Positions 42,692 to 52,181 are shown, counted from the first letter of the stretch. The stretch: DNA of 64,000 nt from Candidatus Melainabacteria bacterium (GCA_017307165.1 JAFKGK010000001.1:496001-560000), one strand, 5' to 3'. Numbers and translations are program-made. Notes: generated by a model from the letters alone, not told the origin.

Positions 42692-43952
42692 TGAGAAAGA
42701 TCTGGATAAATCCCAACATCAAGCCGATTATCCCACCAAACCATTCAAGAGCGCGTAATTCTTGTTTGCAAATACGCTTTATCAGGTCTTCTAGTTGATT
42801 GGCTGATAATTGATCTATCTTTTGCGCGATTACCGTATACATTCCCAGTGCAGGTATTGCTCTCTCGAGTAATTCGCCTAGTTCTCTTTTTAGATATGAA
42901 TGGGCAAATTGGGCCAGGTCCTGTTTGGCGCGATCCAGCCAGGCTTTTGGGATGGACTCAGGATTAAATCTGACGATCGACTGGCGAACGGCGCTCATGG
43001 CCTCGCCTTCGACCTTGCGCACAGACTCAAGAATATCGGTCTTGTGCTCGACGAGAAATGTCTCAACAAAGGAAACCATATTGGCCTTAAATTTGTTGAC
43101 TGTGGAGAGTGGCATCGTACGCATGTCAAAATTGGCGATCTGGACGGCTATCTGGTCTTTGATACCAAAGCGTTTGATCATATCGCCAATGACCTTTTCG
43201 GCTTCTTCTGGCTCTTTCTCCATAAAATTGCGCCATTCGTAGCAGACTCTTTTTACACCGATGATCTTGGCCAAAATCTTGTAGGCCCCAGAAGCATGGG
43301 CATTGATAGACTCGTCCAGCGAGTTGATATTTTGTGGACTGAGCAGGGTGATAAATGCGGTCCGCACTTTGGGCGGTGTCGCAAAGGCTTCTAGAATCCT
43401 GGAAGCCATCTCGTTGGCCTGCTCGATATTGATCCTTGCCGATAAGACGACCTGGTCAAATACTTTTTCGGTTACAGTCGCGATTTTGGTATCGGTGCCT
43501 TGTTCGAGCGAGTCGATGGAAGAGCTGACAAAATGCTCGAGTACGGCTGGACTGAGCTCCGCAATATCTTGAGCCAGCCGATGTAGTTTGGCCGTATCAC
43601 GAAATTCTTTTAGCACGGCGTCTACAAATAGATCGCAGGTCCGGTAAAGGTTTTCGGGTGTAAGGAGCTCTTCGACCTTGGCTTTGATGTCTTTTGTAGT
43701 CAAAAGGGTATCGGTGACTGTGGCAGCCACTGCCTGGCTGAGCTTGGATCGCCTTTTGGGAAAAATCCCTGGAGTGAGGGGGAGTTGGATTGATGTGAAA
43801 GGAATGTAATGAGCGTTATAAGGACGAAAAAGAGCGGCCACTGCCATCCAGGTTGCAAGATAGCCATGGGCAAAATATAGAAATGGGGGAGCCACTACTT
43901 TCAGCATAATGGCCTCCTGGCTGGAGAATAGCGATGCCCATTGGATTTCCAT
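42675..43952 (-). CDS. DUF445-family membrane protein
   Basis: A 425-residue protein. The N-terminal helix and 'AVAALFRPYNAHYIP', 'LPLTPGIFPKRRSKLSQAV' are typical of DUF445 (YheB/YjiN-like) proteins. A long helical domain (about 70-390) follows, then a final TM helix ('GGIIGLMLGFIQIFLNAVV'). The layout is a large helical body tethered at both ends. AAGG lies 7 nt before the ATG. The kinase gene starts inside its 3' end, so the two are probably co-expressed. Function is unknown in the family. Confidence 0.85.
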   Translation of the reverse strand: MEIQWASLFSSQEAIMLKVVAPPFLYFAHGYLATWMAVAALFRPYNAHYIPFTSIQLPLTPGIFPKRRSKLSQAVAATVTDTLLTTKDIKAKVEELLTPENLYRTCDLFVDAVLKEFRDTAKLHRLAQDIAELSPAVLEHFVSSSIDSLEQGTDTKIATVTEKVFDQVVLSARINIEQANEMASRILEAFATPPKVRTAFITLLSPQNINSLDESINAHASGAYKILAKIIGVKRVCYEWRNFMEKEPEEAEKVIGDMIKRFGIKDQIAVQIANFDMRTMPLSTVNKFKANMVSFVETFLVEHKTDILESVRKVEGEAMSAVRQSIVRFNPESIPKAWLDRAKQDLAQFAHSYLKRELGELLERAIPALGMYTVIAQKIDQLSANQLEDLIKRICKQELRALEWFGGIIGLMLGFIQIFLNAVVP

Positions 43953-44074
43953 TTTTGCGCCTTTTTGCGGACTAATTTAGATAGAGCTTATTCTAATCCC
44001 ACTCTCAACTGCTTGACCTGCTTTTATAATGGACAGGTTGTGTTGCCTTGCTCGGAGCTGATCTAATCTAATCC

Positions 44075-45040
44075 ATGCCCAGGACTCCTCTAGCTTTTTG
44101 TATTACTCTTGCAATGTTGGCACAGAGCTTTTTTGTTTGGGGCAATGAGCCGGTATCTGCTCTCGATCTGCTCAAGAGAGATAACAAGGATCTTGCGCAG
44201 ACCCTTGCTGAGGCCCGTACTGCATACGAGAGCCCGGATCTATTTGCTCTTAAAAATGGTATCGTCCGACTCGAAAAGGCAATCGATGCGCAGCCTAAGC
44301 CTGGACAATTAGCAGAACTTAAATATTGGCTTGGCAGGCTCTACCGCAAGGATCATCGCGATGATGCAGCGATACTGGCATTTACAGATGCTCTCATACT
44401 AGGCCAGGAAAACCCTGCCATCCTGCCTTTGGTTCGCAAAGACCTCGCCGATCTTTACTTTGGTCTGCACTATTACGACGAGGCTGGAGGTCTGTACAGA
44501 CGTATCGTGGAAGCCGAGCCCTCAAATCTGGTGGCGCGAGGCAATCTTGGTATCTGTCTCGAGCAGTTGGGGTTTTATGATCTGGCAATAAACGAATTGC
44601 AGCAGGTCGTCAAGCTGGAGCCGGGCAATTATTTTGCTCAATACAATCTGGGACTGGCTCTCGTGGCCAAGCAACAGTATTTGCCAGCTAAACAGTGTTT
44701 CGAAAAGGCATTCAAGGCCTCCAAAGACGACAAAGAAAAGCTGAGCATGGCACTTTTGGGCCTTTCCAGAACAGCTTGCGGACTCGAGCAGGCTGCCGAG
44801 GCCCGGAGATTGGTAGATAGGGCCATAGCAATGACGCCACAAAATCACTATGCTTATCTTTTTTCGGCAAGGTTATACCAGGATCAGAAGGAACCTGCGC
44901 GCGCCTACGAAGAAGTCCGCAAGGCCGCTCGCCTTGCTCCCAAGGATCCAGCTGTTAGAGAGGCGCTGTCCTCGGTTTTGCAAAACGCGGTGCCCAACAA
45001 TCGATCTCTCGCTCAAAAGGCAAGCCCTTTACCTATCTAG
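44075..45040 (+). CDS. Exported TPR-repeat protein
   Basis: A 321-residue protein with a signal peptide (about 1-23) and about seven TPR-like helix pairs. Clear TPR units are 'YYDEAGGLYRRIVEAEPSN', 'FYDLAINELQQVVKLEPGN' and 'QYLPAKQCFEKAFKASKDD'. TPRs mediate protein-protein contacts. It is followed after 26 nt by another exported TPR protein, so a two-gene operon is likely. No enzyme domain is present. A periplasmic scaffold is the simplest reading. Confidence 0.85.
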   Translation: MPRTPLAFCITLAMLAQSFFVWGNEPVSALDLLKRDNKDLAQTLAEARTAYESPDLFALKNGIVRLEKAIDAQPKPGQLAELKYWLGRLYRKDHRDDAAILAFTDALILGQENPAILPLVRKDLADLYFGLHYYDEAGGLYRRIVEAEPSNLVARGNLGICLEQLGFYDLAINELQQVVKLEPGNYFAQYNLGLALVAKQQYLPAKQCFEKAFKASKDDKEKLSMALLGLSRTACGLEQAAEARRLVDRAIAMTPQNHYAYLFSARLYQDQKEPARAYEEVRKAARLAPKDPAVREALSSVLQNAVPNNRSLAQKASPLPI

Positions 45041-45066
45041 ATAAAAATTGCAAAGGAGTATTTTTG

Positions 45067-45888
45067 ATGAAGCTGCTTATTACTATTGCCTCCTCTCTAG
45101 CGATGCTTTCGACTGTGCAAGCAGCCTGGGCCACTGACAAGGCCAACGAGACTGATCAGCAGGATATTCACGATACGATCATCCGCTACAAAGCAGCAGT
45201 AGAAGCCAACGGTCAAAATCCAAAAAACCAGCTCAAGCTGGGTAAGGCGTATTTGATGGCAGGCGATCTGGACAATGCAGTGTCCACTTTGGACAAGACT
45301 GTCAAATTGACTCCCGAAGATCCTGAAGCTCATTTTGACCTGTCCCGTGCTTATGCTCGCAAGGGAGAAATAGAAAAGGCTATCGAGAGCATCAAAGAGT
45401 CTTGCCGCTTGGCTCCCAATGACGCTGGCTATCACCTCAAGTATGCTCAGTTGCTGTCTCGCGCAGGCAAGTTTGATGCTGCCATCGTCGAGTTTAAATC
45501 TGCGATAAAGCTCAATGATAATGATGCCAATGCTCACCGTGATTATGGTGCAGCTCTAGGACTCAAGAATGATGTGGCCGGACAGATCGCCGAAGAAAAG
45601 CGTGCTATCGCCCTGGCTCCAGACAATGCAGACGCTCATTTTTATTTAGGCTCAGCATATGCACAGCAGGCAAAAATGGCCGAGGCTCAGGCAGCTCTTA
45701 CTCGTTGTATAGAGATCGATGACAAAAATGCCGAGGCATTCAGGCTTTTAGCCGGCATCATGGCTCACAACGGCCAATTTAAAGAAGCCATCGAAAAGGC
45801 TCAATCGGCAGTCAATCTTTCTCCCGACAACAAGAGTTATCAGAACACTTTGGAAAAAATCAAATTGGCGGCGTCAAAAAGCAAATAA
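45067..45888 (+). CDS. Exported TPR-repeat protein
   Basis: A 273-residue protein with a signal peptide (about 1-22, ending AAWA) followed by about six TPRs. Examples are 'GDLDNAVSTLDKTVKLTPED', 'GEIEKAIESIKESCRLAPND', 'GKFDAAIVEFKSAIKLNDND' and 'GQFKEAIEKAQSAVNLSPDN'. ATG 45067 has AAGGAG at 8 nt, which decides the start over the TTG one codon earlier. It is very likely a periplasmic scaffold or assembly factor. Sequence is more regular than in the preceding TPR protein. Confidence 0.88.
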   Translation: MKLLITIASSLAMLSTVQAAWATDKANETDQQDIHDTIIRYKAAVEANGQNPKNQLKLGKAYLMAGDLDNAVSTLDKTVKLTPEDPEAHFDLSRAYARKGEIEKAIESIKESCRLAPNDAGYHLKYAQLLSRAGKFDAAIVEFKSAIKLNDNDANAHRDYGAALGLKNDVAGQIAEEKRAIALAPDNADAHFYLGSAYAQQAKMAEAQAALTRCIEIDDKNAEAFRLLAGIMAHNGQFKEAIEKAQSAVNLSPDNKSYQNTLEKIKLAASKSK

Positions 45889-45997
45889 GCAGTCGTTTGC
45901 CAGGTAAATTCTCGATAATTTAATCGTCTGCCAAAAAATTTTGGGGGACCAATAAAGTCTCCCCCGCTTCCTCATGGCAACCATACGAGAGGTCAAT

Positions 45998-46027
45998 TTG
46001 CGGCGCTCTACAATGTAAAAACATAAT
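45998..46027 (+). promoter_or_regulatory. Possible ftsZ promoter
   Basis: TTGCGG (45998-46003) and CATAAT (46022-46027) are spaced by 18 nt, about 130 nt upstream of the ftsZ start. The rest of the 45889-46156 spacer holds a small GGTGT/ACACC inverted repeat near 46098-46115 and nothing else I recognise. Confidence 0.4.
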
Positions 46028-46156
46028 TTCATTCGTAGTGCTTCAACTTGCAAATACCCTGGAGAGGTTCTACCATACCAAAAGCTGGATCTATAGGCAG
46101 GTGTTGGCATCCACACCAGCGACCAGTTTATTGTTTATTTGAGAGGTCAAAAGGCT

Positions 46157-47311
46157 GTGCTCGAGCGCGTTGATAACAAAGATAAAGCTGCCAATACCTT
46201 CGAAATGAAGGCCAACATCAAGGTCGTCGGCGTTGGCGGTGCCGGTTCTAACGCCGTTAACCGGATGATTGCTGCTGGACTCAATGGTGTTGAGTTTTGG
46301 TCTTGCAATACTGATGCACAGGCTCTTGACCTTGCTTCTGCCAAAAATCGCTTGCAAATCGGCTCTAAGCTGACCCGCGGTCTCGGTGCAGGCGGCAATC
46401 CCAATATCGGCCAAAAGGCTGCAGAAGAGAGCCGCGAAGAGATAGCTCAAGCCTTGCAAGGTGCTGACATGGTCTTTATCGCTGCCGGTATGGGTGGCGG
46501 TACCGGCACTGGTGCAGCTCCTATTGTCGCCGAAGTTGCCAAAGAGATAGGAGCCTTAACAGTCGGTGTTGTCTCCAGACCCTTCATGTTCGAAGGCAAG
46601 CGCCGCTCAAATCAAGCTGAGTCTGGCATCGGCGAGATCCGCTCTCGTGTCGATACTTTGATCGTGATTCCCAACCAACGACTGTTGGAGGTAGTCGACC
46701 ATCGTGCCTCCATGCAAGAAGCCTTCGTCGAAGCCGACAAGGTCCTCATGCAAGGTGTGCAGGGTATCTCCGATATCATCACCGTACCTGGTTTGATCAA
46801 CGTAGACTTTGCCGACGTCAAAGCAGTCATGCAGACTGCTGGCTCTGCCCTGATGGGTGTAGGTCGCGCTACTGGCGAAGGCCGCGCTATCGAAGCAGCC
46901 CGCAATGCCATCAATAGCCCCTTGCTCGAGACCACTATAGACGGTGCCAGCGGCGTTATCTTTAACGTGACTGGTGGTCCTGACCTGACCCTCCACGAAG
47001 TACAAGAAGCGGCCAATGTTATTTATTCAGCCGTCTCCGACGAGGCCAACATCATATTTGGTGCGGTTCTCGACGATCGACTGCATGGCGAAGTCCTGAT
47101 CACAGTCATTGCCACTGGCTTTGATATGCTTATGCAGTCCCCCATGAAGCAACAAGCCAAGGCTCAACCCGCTCCGCATAATCAGCCTCCCACTCGTCAG
47201 AGCATCGAGGCCCAAAAATTGTCTCAACAAAATCAACAAGCAGAGGCCAAAAAGATCGCTTCCGATATCCTCGATATACCGGAGTTTCTTAAGACGCGCG
47301 GTCCTCGCTAA
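46157..47311 (+). CDS. ftsZ: Cell division protein FtsZ
   Basis: FtsZ is the tubulin-like GTPase that forms the division ring. About 384 residues. '[17 protein letters not shown]' opens the GTPase domain. The tubulin signature [10 protein letters not shown] is intact, as is the T7 loop region '[14 protein letters not shown]' with its catalytic Asp. A Gln/Ala-rich linker leads to the C-terminal peptide '[12 protein letters not shown]', which binds FtsA/ZipA-type partners. GTG 46157 has GAGAGG 10 nt upstream and is my preferred start. A TTG at 46139 lacks such a site. It stands alone, away from a dcw cluster, and a strong terminator follows. Confidence 0.97.
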   Translation: MLERVDNKDKAANTFEMKANIKVVGVGGAGSNAVNRMIAAGLNGVEFWSCNTDAQALDLASAKNRLQIGSKLTRGLGAGGNPNIGQKAAEESREEIAQALQGADMVFIAAGMGGGTGTGAAPIVAEVAKEIGALTVGVVSRPFMFEGKRRSNQAESGIGEIRSRVDTLIVIPNQRLLEVVDHRASMQEAFVEADKVLMQGVQGISDIITVPGLINVDFADVKAVMQTAGSALMGVGRATGEGRAIEAARNAINSPLLETTIDGASGVIFNVTGGPDLTLHEVQEAANVIYSAVSDEANIIFGAVLDDRLHGEVLITVIATGFDMLMQSPMKQQAKAQPAPHNQPPTRQSIEAQKLSQQNQQAEAKKIASDILDIPEFLKTRGPR

Positions 47312-47347
47312 TAGTCGGTAGAGACTAAAGCAATACGATCAAATAGA

Positions 47348-47379
47348 GATCCCGTAGGCCAGCCTGCGGGATCTTTTTT
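47348..47379 (+). terminator. ftsZ terminator
   Basis: The arms GATCCCGTAGGC and GCCTGCGGGATC (one mismatch) are followed by six T residues. It overlaps the stop codon of the convergent secreted-protein gene. Confidence 0.88.
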
Positions 47380-48271
47380 AGTTAAAATTGAGTACGACAG
47401 TCATATCTGCGCTCTGGCCGCTCGAGGGGCGATTTTTGTAGAATCCTATACCCATGCGCGCAGGGAGAGCTTTGAGAGTCAGATCGTGCAGCCCTTTTAT
47501 AAATGGGCTCATGTTATTGCAGCCTCCAGGATAACCACAGCTATCACCAGTATGAATATACTGCGTGATCTCGATTATGCGATTGTCTACTCCATTGATA
47601 TCTTGAGCGCCAAAGACTTGTAAATAGCGATAACCAAAATCTCGAGCGTTGTAGGCCACAAGATCGAAGGGAATGTTGCCAAAGTCATTAGGCAGTTTCA
47701 CAAACCGGGTCAGGTCTTGTTTAAACCTGGACACGTCGTAATACAGATCGACTCTCTTTTCGCGAGCATAAAAGATTGCACGATCTACTGCGCAGTCCAC
47801 TGGCATACCCGTTGTAGCAAGGTCTGCTTGAGTCGGATAAAGAGCACCATCGAAGGTAAACTTGTCGATAGTAAAATTGGCCTGACAGAGAAGGTAGGGA
47901 TTGAGCAAAAATCTCGACTCTTCGGCATTGCCTTCTATGCTCTTTGGGCCAGGCCCATAAAAGGTCTGGCCTAAAAGGCCCCACCAGGGCTTGCCGTCAG
48001 TGATCTGCCCAAATATTTCGCTGGTCGGGCGGTATTGATAATAGAGCAGGTCAGCGTGGAGCATGGCCCTATCCGTGCGCCATTTTTCGATTTCGGCGCG
48101 CGACTTGTAATTGAAATCGGCTGGCGGAGCGATGCCGATTTGGACTGGCGAGGATACCTTGGCGTCGTCGCCGACGGCAAGTCTATTTGTGCTCTCAGCA
48201 TGAGCGCTAGAGCCAGGATTTGCCAGGCTGATCAAAGAGCAAAACATCACGATCAGTTTTTTGCAGGTCAT
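47378..48271 (-). CDS. Secreted protein of unknown function
   Basis: I do not recognise this 297-residue protein. I start it at ATG 48271, where a signal peptide begins (ends near SSAHAES) and GGAG lies about 10 nt upstream. A longer frame to 48364 would overlap the divergent mtnA. The mature part has many aromatic residues, with 'DGKPWWGLLGQTFYGPGPKS', 'PYLLCQANFTIDKFTFDGAL', 'GYRYLQVFGAQDING', and a Cys pair in 'GDSCGYPGGCNNMSP' likely to form a disulfide. It looks like a beta-rich outer-membrane or periplasmic protein. No family assigned. Confidence 0.75.
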   Translation of the reverse strand: MTCKKLIVMFCSLISLANPGSSAHAESTNRLAVGDDAKVSSPVQIGIAPPADFNYKSRAEIEKWRTDRAMLHADLLYYQYRPTSEIFGQITDGKPWWGLLGQTFYGPGPKSIEGNAEESRFLLNPYLLCQANFTIDKFTFDGALYPTQADLATTGMPVDCAVDRAIFYAREKRVDLYYDVSRFKQDLTRFVKLPNDFGNIPFDLVAYNARDFGYRYLQVFGAQDINGVDNRIIEITQYIHTGDSCGYPGGCNNMSPFIKGLHDLTLKALPARMGIGFYKNRPSSGQSADMTVVLNFN

Positions 48272-48312
48272 CAAGGCATTGCTCCAGAAATCTTTTAGAT
48301 TTGCACTATTAT

Positions 48313-49449
48313 ATGAGGATGGACACTCGATTGCTCTCCTATAAAGTCGATTGTGCCGATCCATCGATCGGCCTCATGCCCTTTGCCATTGTTGATCGTA
48401 GGTTGCTAGTCATCGACCAACGCCATCTACCGGCAGCGGTTCTAGATTTTGATGCCACCATATTTGATGACTTACTCTTATCCATCGAGGATATGGTGGT
48501 AAGAGGGGCGCCTACCATTGGACTGGTTGCTGCCTGGGGGCTTGCTCTCGAAGTAGAAAGGCTTGCAAAGGCCTATTTGCCAGATGGTCCCGCACTATTT
48601 TTGGAGATGCTCCATGTCAGGGCAGATAGGCTCAAGGACACTCGTCCGACTGCGGTCAATCTCATGCATGATGTCGATATGGTGGTCAATGGTGTGCGGG
48701 ACTTTGTGGAGTCCGGGGGCGATCGTGTGGATGCAGATAATGTGAGCAGGCTGGCCTTTGAGATTGCGGAGGATTTGACTAGTGCCAATCTCGACAGCAA
48801 TAAGCGCATGGCAGAGCATGCTCGCGATCTGGTGCCGGATGGTGCTCGTATACTCACTCACTGCAATGCAGGAGCACTGGCAGCCGGCGGTTTTGGTACT
48901 GCTCTTGGTGTCATAAAACAGGCTGCGCTCGATGGCAAAAGACCTCAGGTGTGGGTGGATGAGACCAGGCCACGTAATCAAGGTGCTCGATTGACCATGT
49001 TCGAGCTGATGCGAGATGGTATAGACTGCACGCTGATCGCCGACAATATGGCTGCTTGCTTGATGGCTCAAGGCCAGATCGATCTGATCATCACTGGGGC
49101 CGATCGGATTGCGGCTAATGGCGATGTCGCCAACAAGATCGGCACCTACGGCCTGGCTTGTCTGGCCAGCGTGCATGGCATACCTTTTTATGTCGCGGCC
49201 CCTCTATCCACCTTCGATCTTTCTCTTGATGACGGCGCGATGATCCCCATAGAGCACCGAAATATCCAGGAATTGATCGATCCTGAAGACGCCATGGCCG
49301 CACCTAGTCATGCCAGGGCATACAATCCGGCCTTTGATGTGACACCGTCTCGATTAATATCAGGTATCATCTGCGATAAAGGGGTCTTGCGTCCTGATTA
49401 CCAGGTTTCTATCACCCAGGCTTTTAAACTAGCAAAAGGAGATGCATGA
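48313..49449 (+). CDS. mtnA: S-methyl-5-thioribose-1-phosphate isomerase
   Basis: MtnA converts methylthioribose-1-phosphate to methylthioribulose-1-phosphate in methionine salvage. About 378 residues. Motifs are 'VVRGAPTIGLVAAWGLAL', the catalytic Cys in 'ILTHCNAGALAAGGFGTALG', 'VDETRPRNQGARLTMFEL' and the catalytic Asp in 'ITGADRIAANGDVANKIGTY'. This set separates MtnA from the related eIF2B and ribose-1,5-bisphosphate isomerase. ATG 48313 and 48319 are both possible. No other methionine-salvage gene lies in the window. The downstream MerP-like gene starts within the stop codon. Confidence 0.94.
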   Translation: MRMDTRLLSYKVDCADPSIGLMPFAIVDRRLLVIDQRHLPAAVLDFDATIFDDLLLSIEDMVVRGAPTIGLVAAWGLALEVERLAKAYLPDGPALFLEMLHVRADRLKDTRPTAVNLMHDVDMVVNGVRDFVESGGDRVDADNVSRLAFEIAEDLTSANLDSNKRMAEHARDLVPDGARILTHCNAGALAAGGFGTALGVIKQAALDGKRPQVWVDETRPRNQGARLTMFELMRDGIDCTLIADNMAACLMAQGQIDLIITGADRIAANGDVANKIGTYGLACLASVHGIPFYVAAPLSTFDLSLDDGAMIPIEHRNIQELIDPEDAMAAPSHARAYNPAFDVTPSRLISGIICDKGVLRPDYQVSITQAFKLAKGDA

Positions 49450-49817
49450 TGTCACCATCAAGTTTGTTTTTGAGCATTGGACTGGTGGGATTATTAGCCA
49501 ATCCTGCCATGGCTGCAGAAAGTTTGAGACGACTCGATTTTAAATTAGAAGGCGTCAGCTGTGCTCGATGCATCATCAATACTCGTGATGCCTTGCGTGG
49601 AGTCAAGGGAGTCAAACGTTGTGAGATATCCCTCAAAAAGCCCTATGGTGGTGTGGTCATATACGAGACTGGCAAGACCACTGTGGAGGCTTTGTGCAAA
49701 AGGGCAGAGACTGCTGATCCCAAGGTGCCATTGAAGGTCATTGGTCAAAAGGACAAAAGCATCGATGCGATGCCGGTAGCTGTTTTCCCCCTTTATACGC
49801 CGCTCAATCCCGACTAA
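49449..49817 (+). CDS. Exported HMA/MerP-like metal-binding protein
   Basis: A 122-residue protein with a signal peptide (about 1-22, ending AMAAES) and one heavy-metal-associated-like domain. The CxxC is in 'LEGVSCARCIINTRDALRGV', where HMA domains have MxCxxC. 'KRCEISLKKPYGGVVIYETG' fits the following strands. It may bind Cu, Hg or another soft metal in the periplasm. ATG 49449 overlaps the mtnA stop as TGATG and has AAGGAG at 7 nt. An ATG one codon earlier is also possible. Confidence 0.8.
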   Translation: MSPSSLFLSIGLVGLLANPAMAAESLRRLDFKLEGVSCARCIINTRDALRGVKGVKRCEISLKKPYGGVVIYETGKTTVEALCKRAETADPKVPLKVIGQKDKSIDAMPVAVFPLYTPLNPD

Positions 49818-49824
49818 TGCCAGG

Positions 49825-50268
49825 CTAGGGCGATGGCGCTGAGGGCAGGACTGCGACGACTGGTTCTGTTGCCTCCGCCATAAAATTCATGGAGGCAGGC
49901 CCAAAGGGAATAGGCACGGGGAAATTGCAGGTGACCTCGGTCTTGACGAAGACCTGGGCGTCTGACCAAGTAAGAGTCTTGTTTTGGAAGACGCATATCT
50001 TTGAGCCGCCACCGGCCTTTTGAAACTCTGTAATGACATCGTTGACTGCAGTGGTGGCTTTGGAGGAATTGTCCTGATTGGATGCCGCGCGAGCACAATG
50101 CTTGGCGAGAGCGTCGTTTTGGGTCTGGCAGATCACGATCGAGGCCACATCGACTAAAAACAGCGCGATCATCACAATGATAATGCTGCCCATTACTGTC
50201 TCGACTAGGCTGGAGCCTCCTCGATCTCTACAGTTTGCATATTTTGGTCTGTTATGACCGTCGGTCAC
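49825..50268 (-). CDS. TadE-like pseudopilin
   Basis: A 147-residue protein. 'RGGSSLVETVMGSIIIVMIA' resembles the N-terminus of TadE/TadG-type pseudopilins (polar start, conserved Glu, then a TM helix). The rest is a small exported domain with a likely disulfide (Cys near 'SKICVF' and 'VTCNFP'). GTG 50268 has TGAGGA upstream. It follows a second such gene by 10 nt. No Tad secretion ATPase or prepilin peptidase lies in the window. Confidence 0.7.
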   Translation of the reverse strand: MTDGHNRPKYANCRDRGGSSLVETVMGSIIIVMIALFLVDVASIVICQTQNDALAKHCARAASNQDNSSKATTAVNDVITEFQKAGGGSKICVFQNKTLTWSDAQVFVKTEVTCNFPVPIPFGPASMNFMAEATEPVVAVLPSAPSP

Positions 50269-50278
50269 GATTTTTTCC

Positions 50279-50764
50279 TCAGTTGGCTGCTGTTTCTTCG
50301 CGTGGGCGTTTGTCCACGTACCTAAATACTGCTGGCTTGGTCAGACCGTCTATATTGAGAGCGGCGAGAAATGGAATCCCGTCCAGAGCCATAAAAGGCT
50401 TGACGGCAACATGGGTTTCTACTTCTACAAATTGGTCGCCCGTGCCTGCATAAGCCCCGGCCTTGGGATCGTTTTTAGGAACTGTGGAGCCACTAAAAGC
50501 AGCGATTGGACTTGCTAGCCAGGCATCTCTCTGCTGGTTGGCGACGGTCGTCCAATCTGATTGCACCGCTGTAGAGCAGGCCCTGGAAGTCATGTGATTG
50601 AGATACCAGCCCCCGCAGTAGGCCATGCCCAGGTACATCAGGTCGACGAGTGGAAACAGGACCATCATAAAGAGAATAAACAGCGCCGGCGCGAATTCGG
50701 CTACTTGCGACCCGCCACGTCGGCTCCTATTTGCGTGCAAACGTGTTTTGGCAACGATCGTCAT
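50279..50764 (-). CDS. TadE-like pseudopilin
   Basis: A 161-residue protein with an N-terminal 'RRGGSQVAEFAPALFILFMM' segment, the TadE-like arrangement of a glycine, Glu and a long TM helix. The exported part is about 110 residues and contains Cys in 'YCGGW' and 'RACSTAV'. It is the first of a two-gene operon with 49825. Tad-type pili aid adhesion, but with no other tad genes nearby the role is open. Confidence 0.7.
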   Translation of the reverse strand: MTIVAKTRLHANRSRRGGSQVAEFAPALFILFMMVLFPLVDLMYLGMAYCGGWYLNHMTSRACSTAVQSDWTTVANQQRDAWLASPIAAFSGSTVPKNDPKAGAYAGTGDQFVEVETHVAVKPFMALDGIPFLAALNIDGLTKPAVFRYVDKRPREETAAN

Positions 50765-50900
50765 TGTCCGCTATCCCCCAGAGCATGCAATTGACCACAG
50801 GGCCTTTATTCCACAAATATCACATTTTTTAATCCTTTATAATCGTTCTCTGCTATTTTAGAGTTCTTTGGCTCTCCTTTTTTCGATCATCGGAGTTGTT

Positions 50901-52181
50901 TTGAAACTTTCCTTTGCTCCTGCTTTAGCCCCAATACTGTCCTTTGCCATCATATGCGCCATCAGCTGCGACCCAACAACAGGCTTGCCCGTATATGCTG
51001 CATCTACTAGCGAAGTCAGCGTCAATCGGACTCTCGATGACCTCGAGCAAGCCATATCGGATCGCAGGCTAAAGCAAAATGACATCGAGACACTGGCCGA
51101 GATCGTGCAGGCACATCCAACGGATTATCGGGCTCATTTGCTCTTTGGGCTGGCGCTCGATGAGATCGGGATGGCCGAGCAAGCTCTGGAGCAGTTTAGA
51201 CTGGCAGACAAATATGGACCCCAGGATCCTCGAGGCACAGCCGGTATCTTGAGTCATTTGATGGCTCAGGGAGACACGGTCACTGCAAAGATCATGCTCA
51301 AAAACGCTCTGGAGCGTTTTCCAAATTCGCAAGACATACTCTATCTTTTTGGCAAGACTCTAAAGGACAACAATAAGCATCGCGAGCTGGCTTTTGATGT
51401 ACTAAAAAAAGCATTTTTGATTGCTCCAGACAAACCAGTCTACAGGCTGCCGAGCGAACTCGGCGAGCTTTTGGTGGCTAGTGATCCACGCTCTGCCTAT
51501 AGCCTGGCTTCGATGGATCTGAGAACGCATCCTGATTATTATCTAGGTCTGCAGGTCAAGGGTGAGAGCCTTATGCAGATGGGGCTCTATAGACAAGCCC
51601 TCGTGCCTTTGCGCAAGCTATATGCACAAAATCCGCATTATGGTATTTCTGCCCAATTGCTCACTCGTTGCCTCTACTGGGATCATCGCTATAAAGAAGC
51701 TCTTGTGCCAGCCTTGCACTATCTGGCTAAAGAAGCCAAATATAAGGGGCTAGGAGCTGCTTCCGGCGAGACATTTTTGGTCTTGTCTCACAACAGCAAG
51801 CCACAAGATGTGCAAAATGCCTTGAGCCAGTTTTATGCTGAGGCCTCAAAAAACAAAATAGCAATCACACCAGCTTTTCATTACTATCTGGCCGTGGTCT
51901 TTTACAAATGTCATTGGGGGCAGATGGCTCAAAATGAAATTGATAAATTTATCGCTCTGGAGCCTGGTGATGCCGATGCCTATTTTATAAAGGCACGTAT
52001 CAACGAAAGATTTCTCGATGATTATGATGCAGCCCTCAAAAATTATATGATTGCCAGCGGGCGATCTCCATACAATCTAGAATACGCTCAGGCCGCTCAA
52101 AGACTCGCCGAGAGGCTAGAGACGCGTAACAATGATTGGGCATGGTGCTTGCGAGATTGGCTCAGACGGGTGTTTTCTTGA
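50901..52181 (+). CDS. Exported TPR-repeat protein
   Basis: A 426-residue protein. I chose TTG 50901 because CGGAG lies 5 nt upstream and a signal peptide starts there (MKLSFAPALAPILSFAIICA). A Cys follows in 'CAISCDP', so a lipoprotein is possible, but the lipobox is poor. TPR-like helix pairs run through the rest: 'GMAEQALEQFRLADKYGPQD', 'GLYRQALVPLRKLYAQNPH', 'YDAALKNYMIASGRSPYN'. It leads a four-gene operon with the HFDEDG protein, DUF47 and Pit. Confidence 0.82.
   Translation: MKLSFAPALAPILSFAIICAISCDPTTGLPVYAASTSEVSVNRTLDDLEQAISDRRLKQNDIETLAEIVQAHPTDYRAHLLFGLALDEIGMAEQALEQFRLADKYGPQDPRGTAGILSHLMAQGDTVTAKIMLKNALERFPNSQDILYLFGKTLKDNNKHRELAFDVLKKAFLIAPDKPVYRLPSELGELLVASDPRSAYSLASMDLRTHPDYYLGLQVKGESLMQMGLYRQALVPLRKLYAQNPHYGISAQLLTRCLYWDHRYKEALVPALHYLAKEAKYKGLGAASGETFLVLSHNSKPQDVQNALSQFYAEASKNKIAITPAFHYYLAVVFYKCHWGQMAQNEIDKFIALEPGDADAYFIKARINERFLDDYDAALKNYMIASGRSPYNLEYAQAAQRLAERLETRNNDWAWCLRDWLRRVFS

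Noticed and set aside
48595-49176. Minus-strand ORF of 193 codons inside mtnA
   Set aside because: It lies opposite the highly conserved MtnA coding sequence and shows no recognisable motif.
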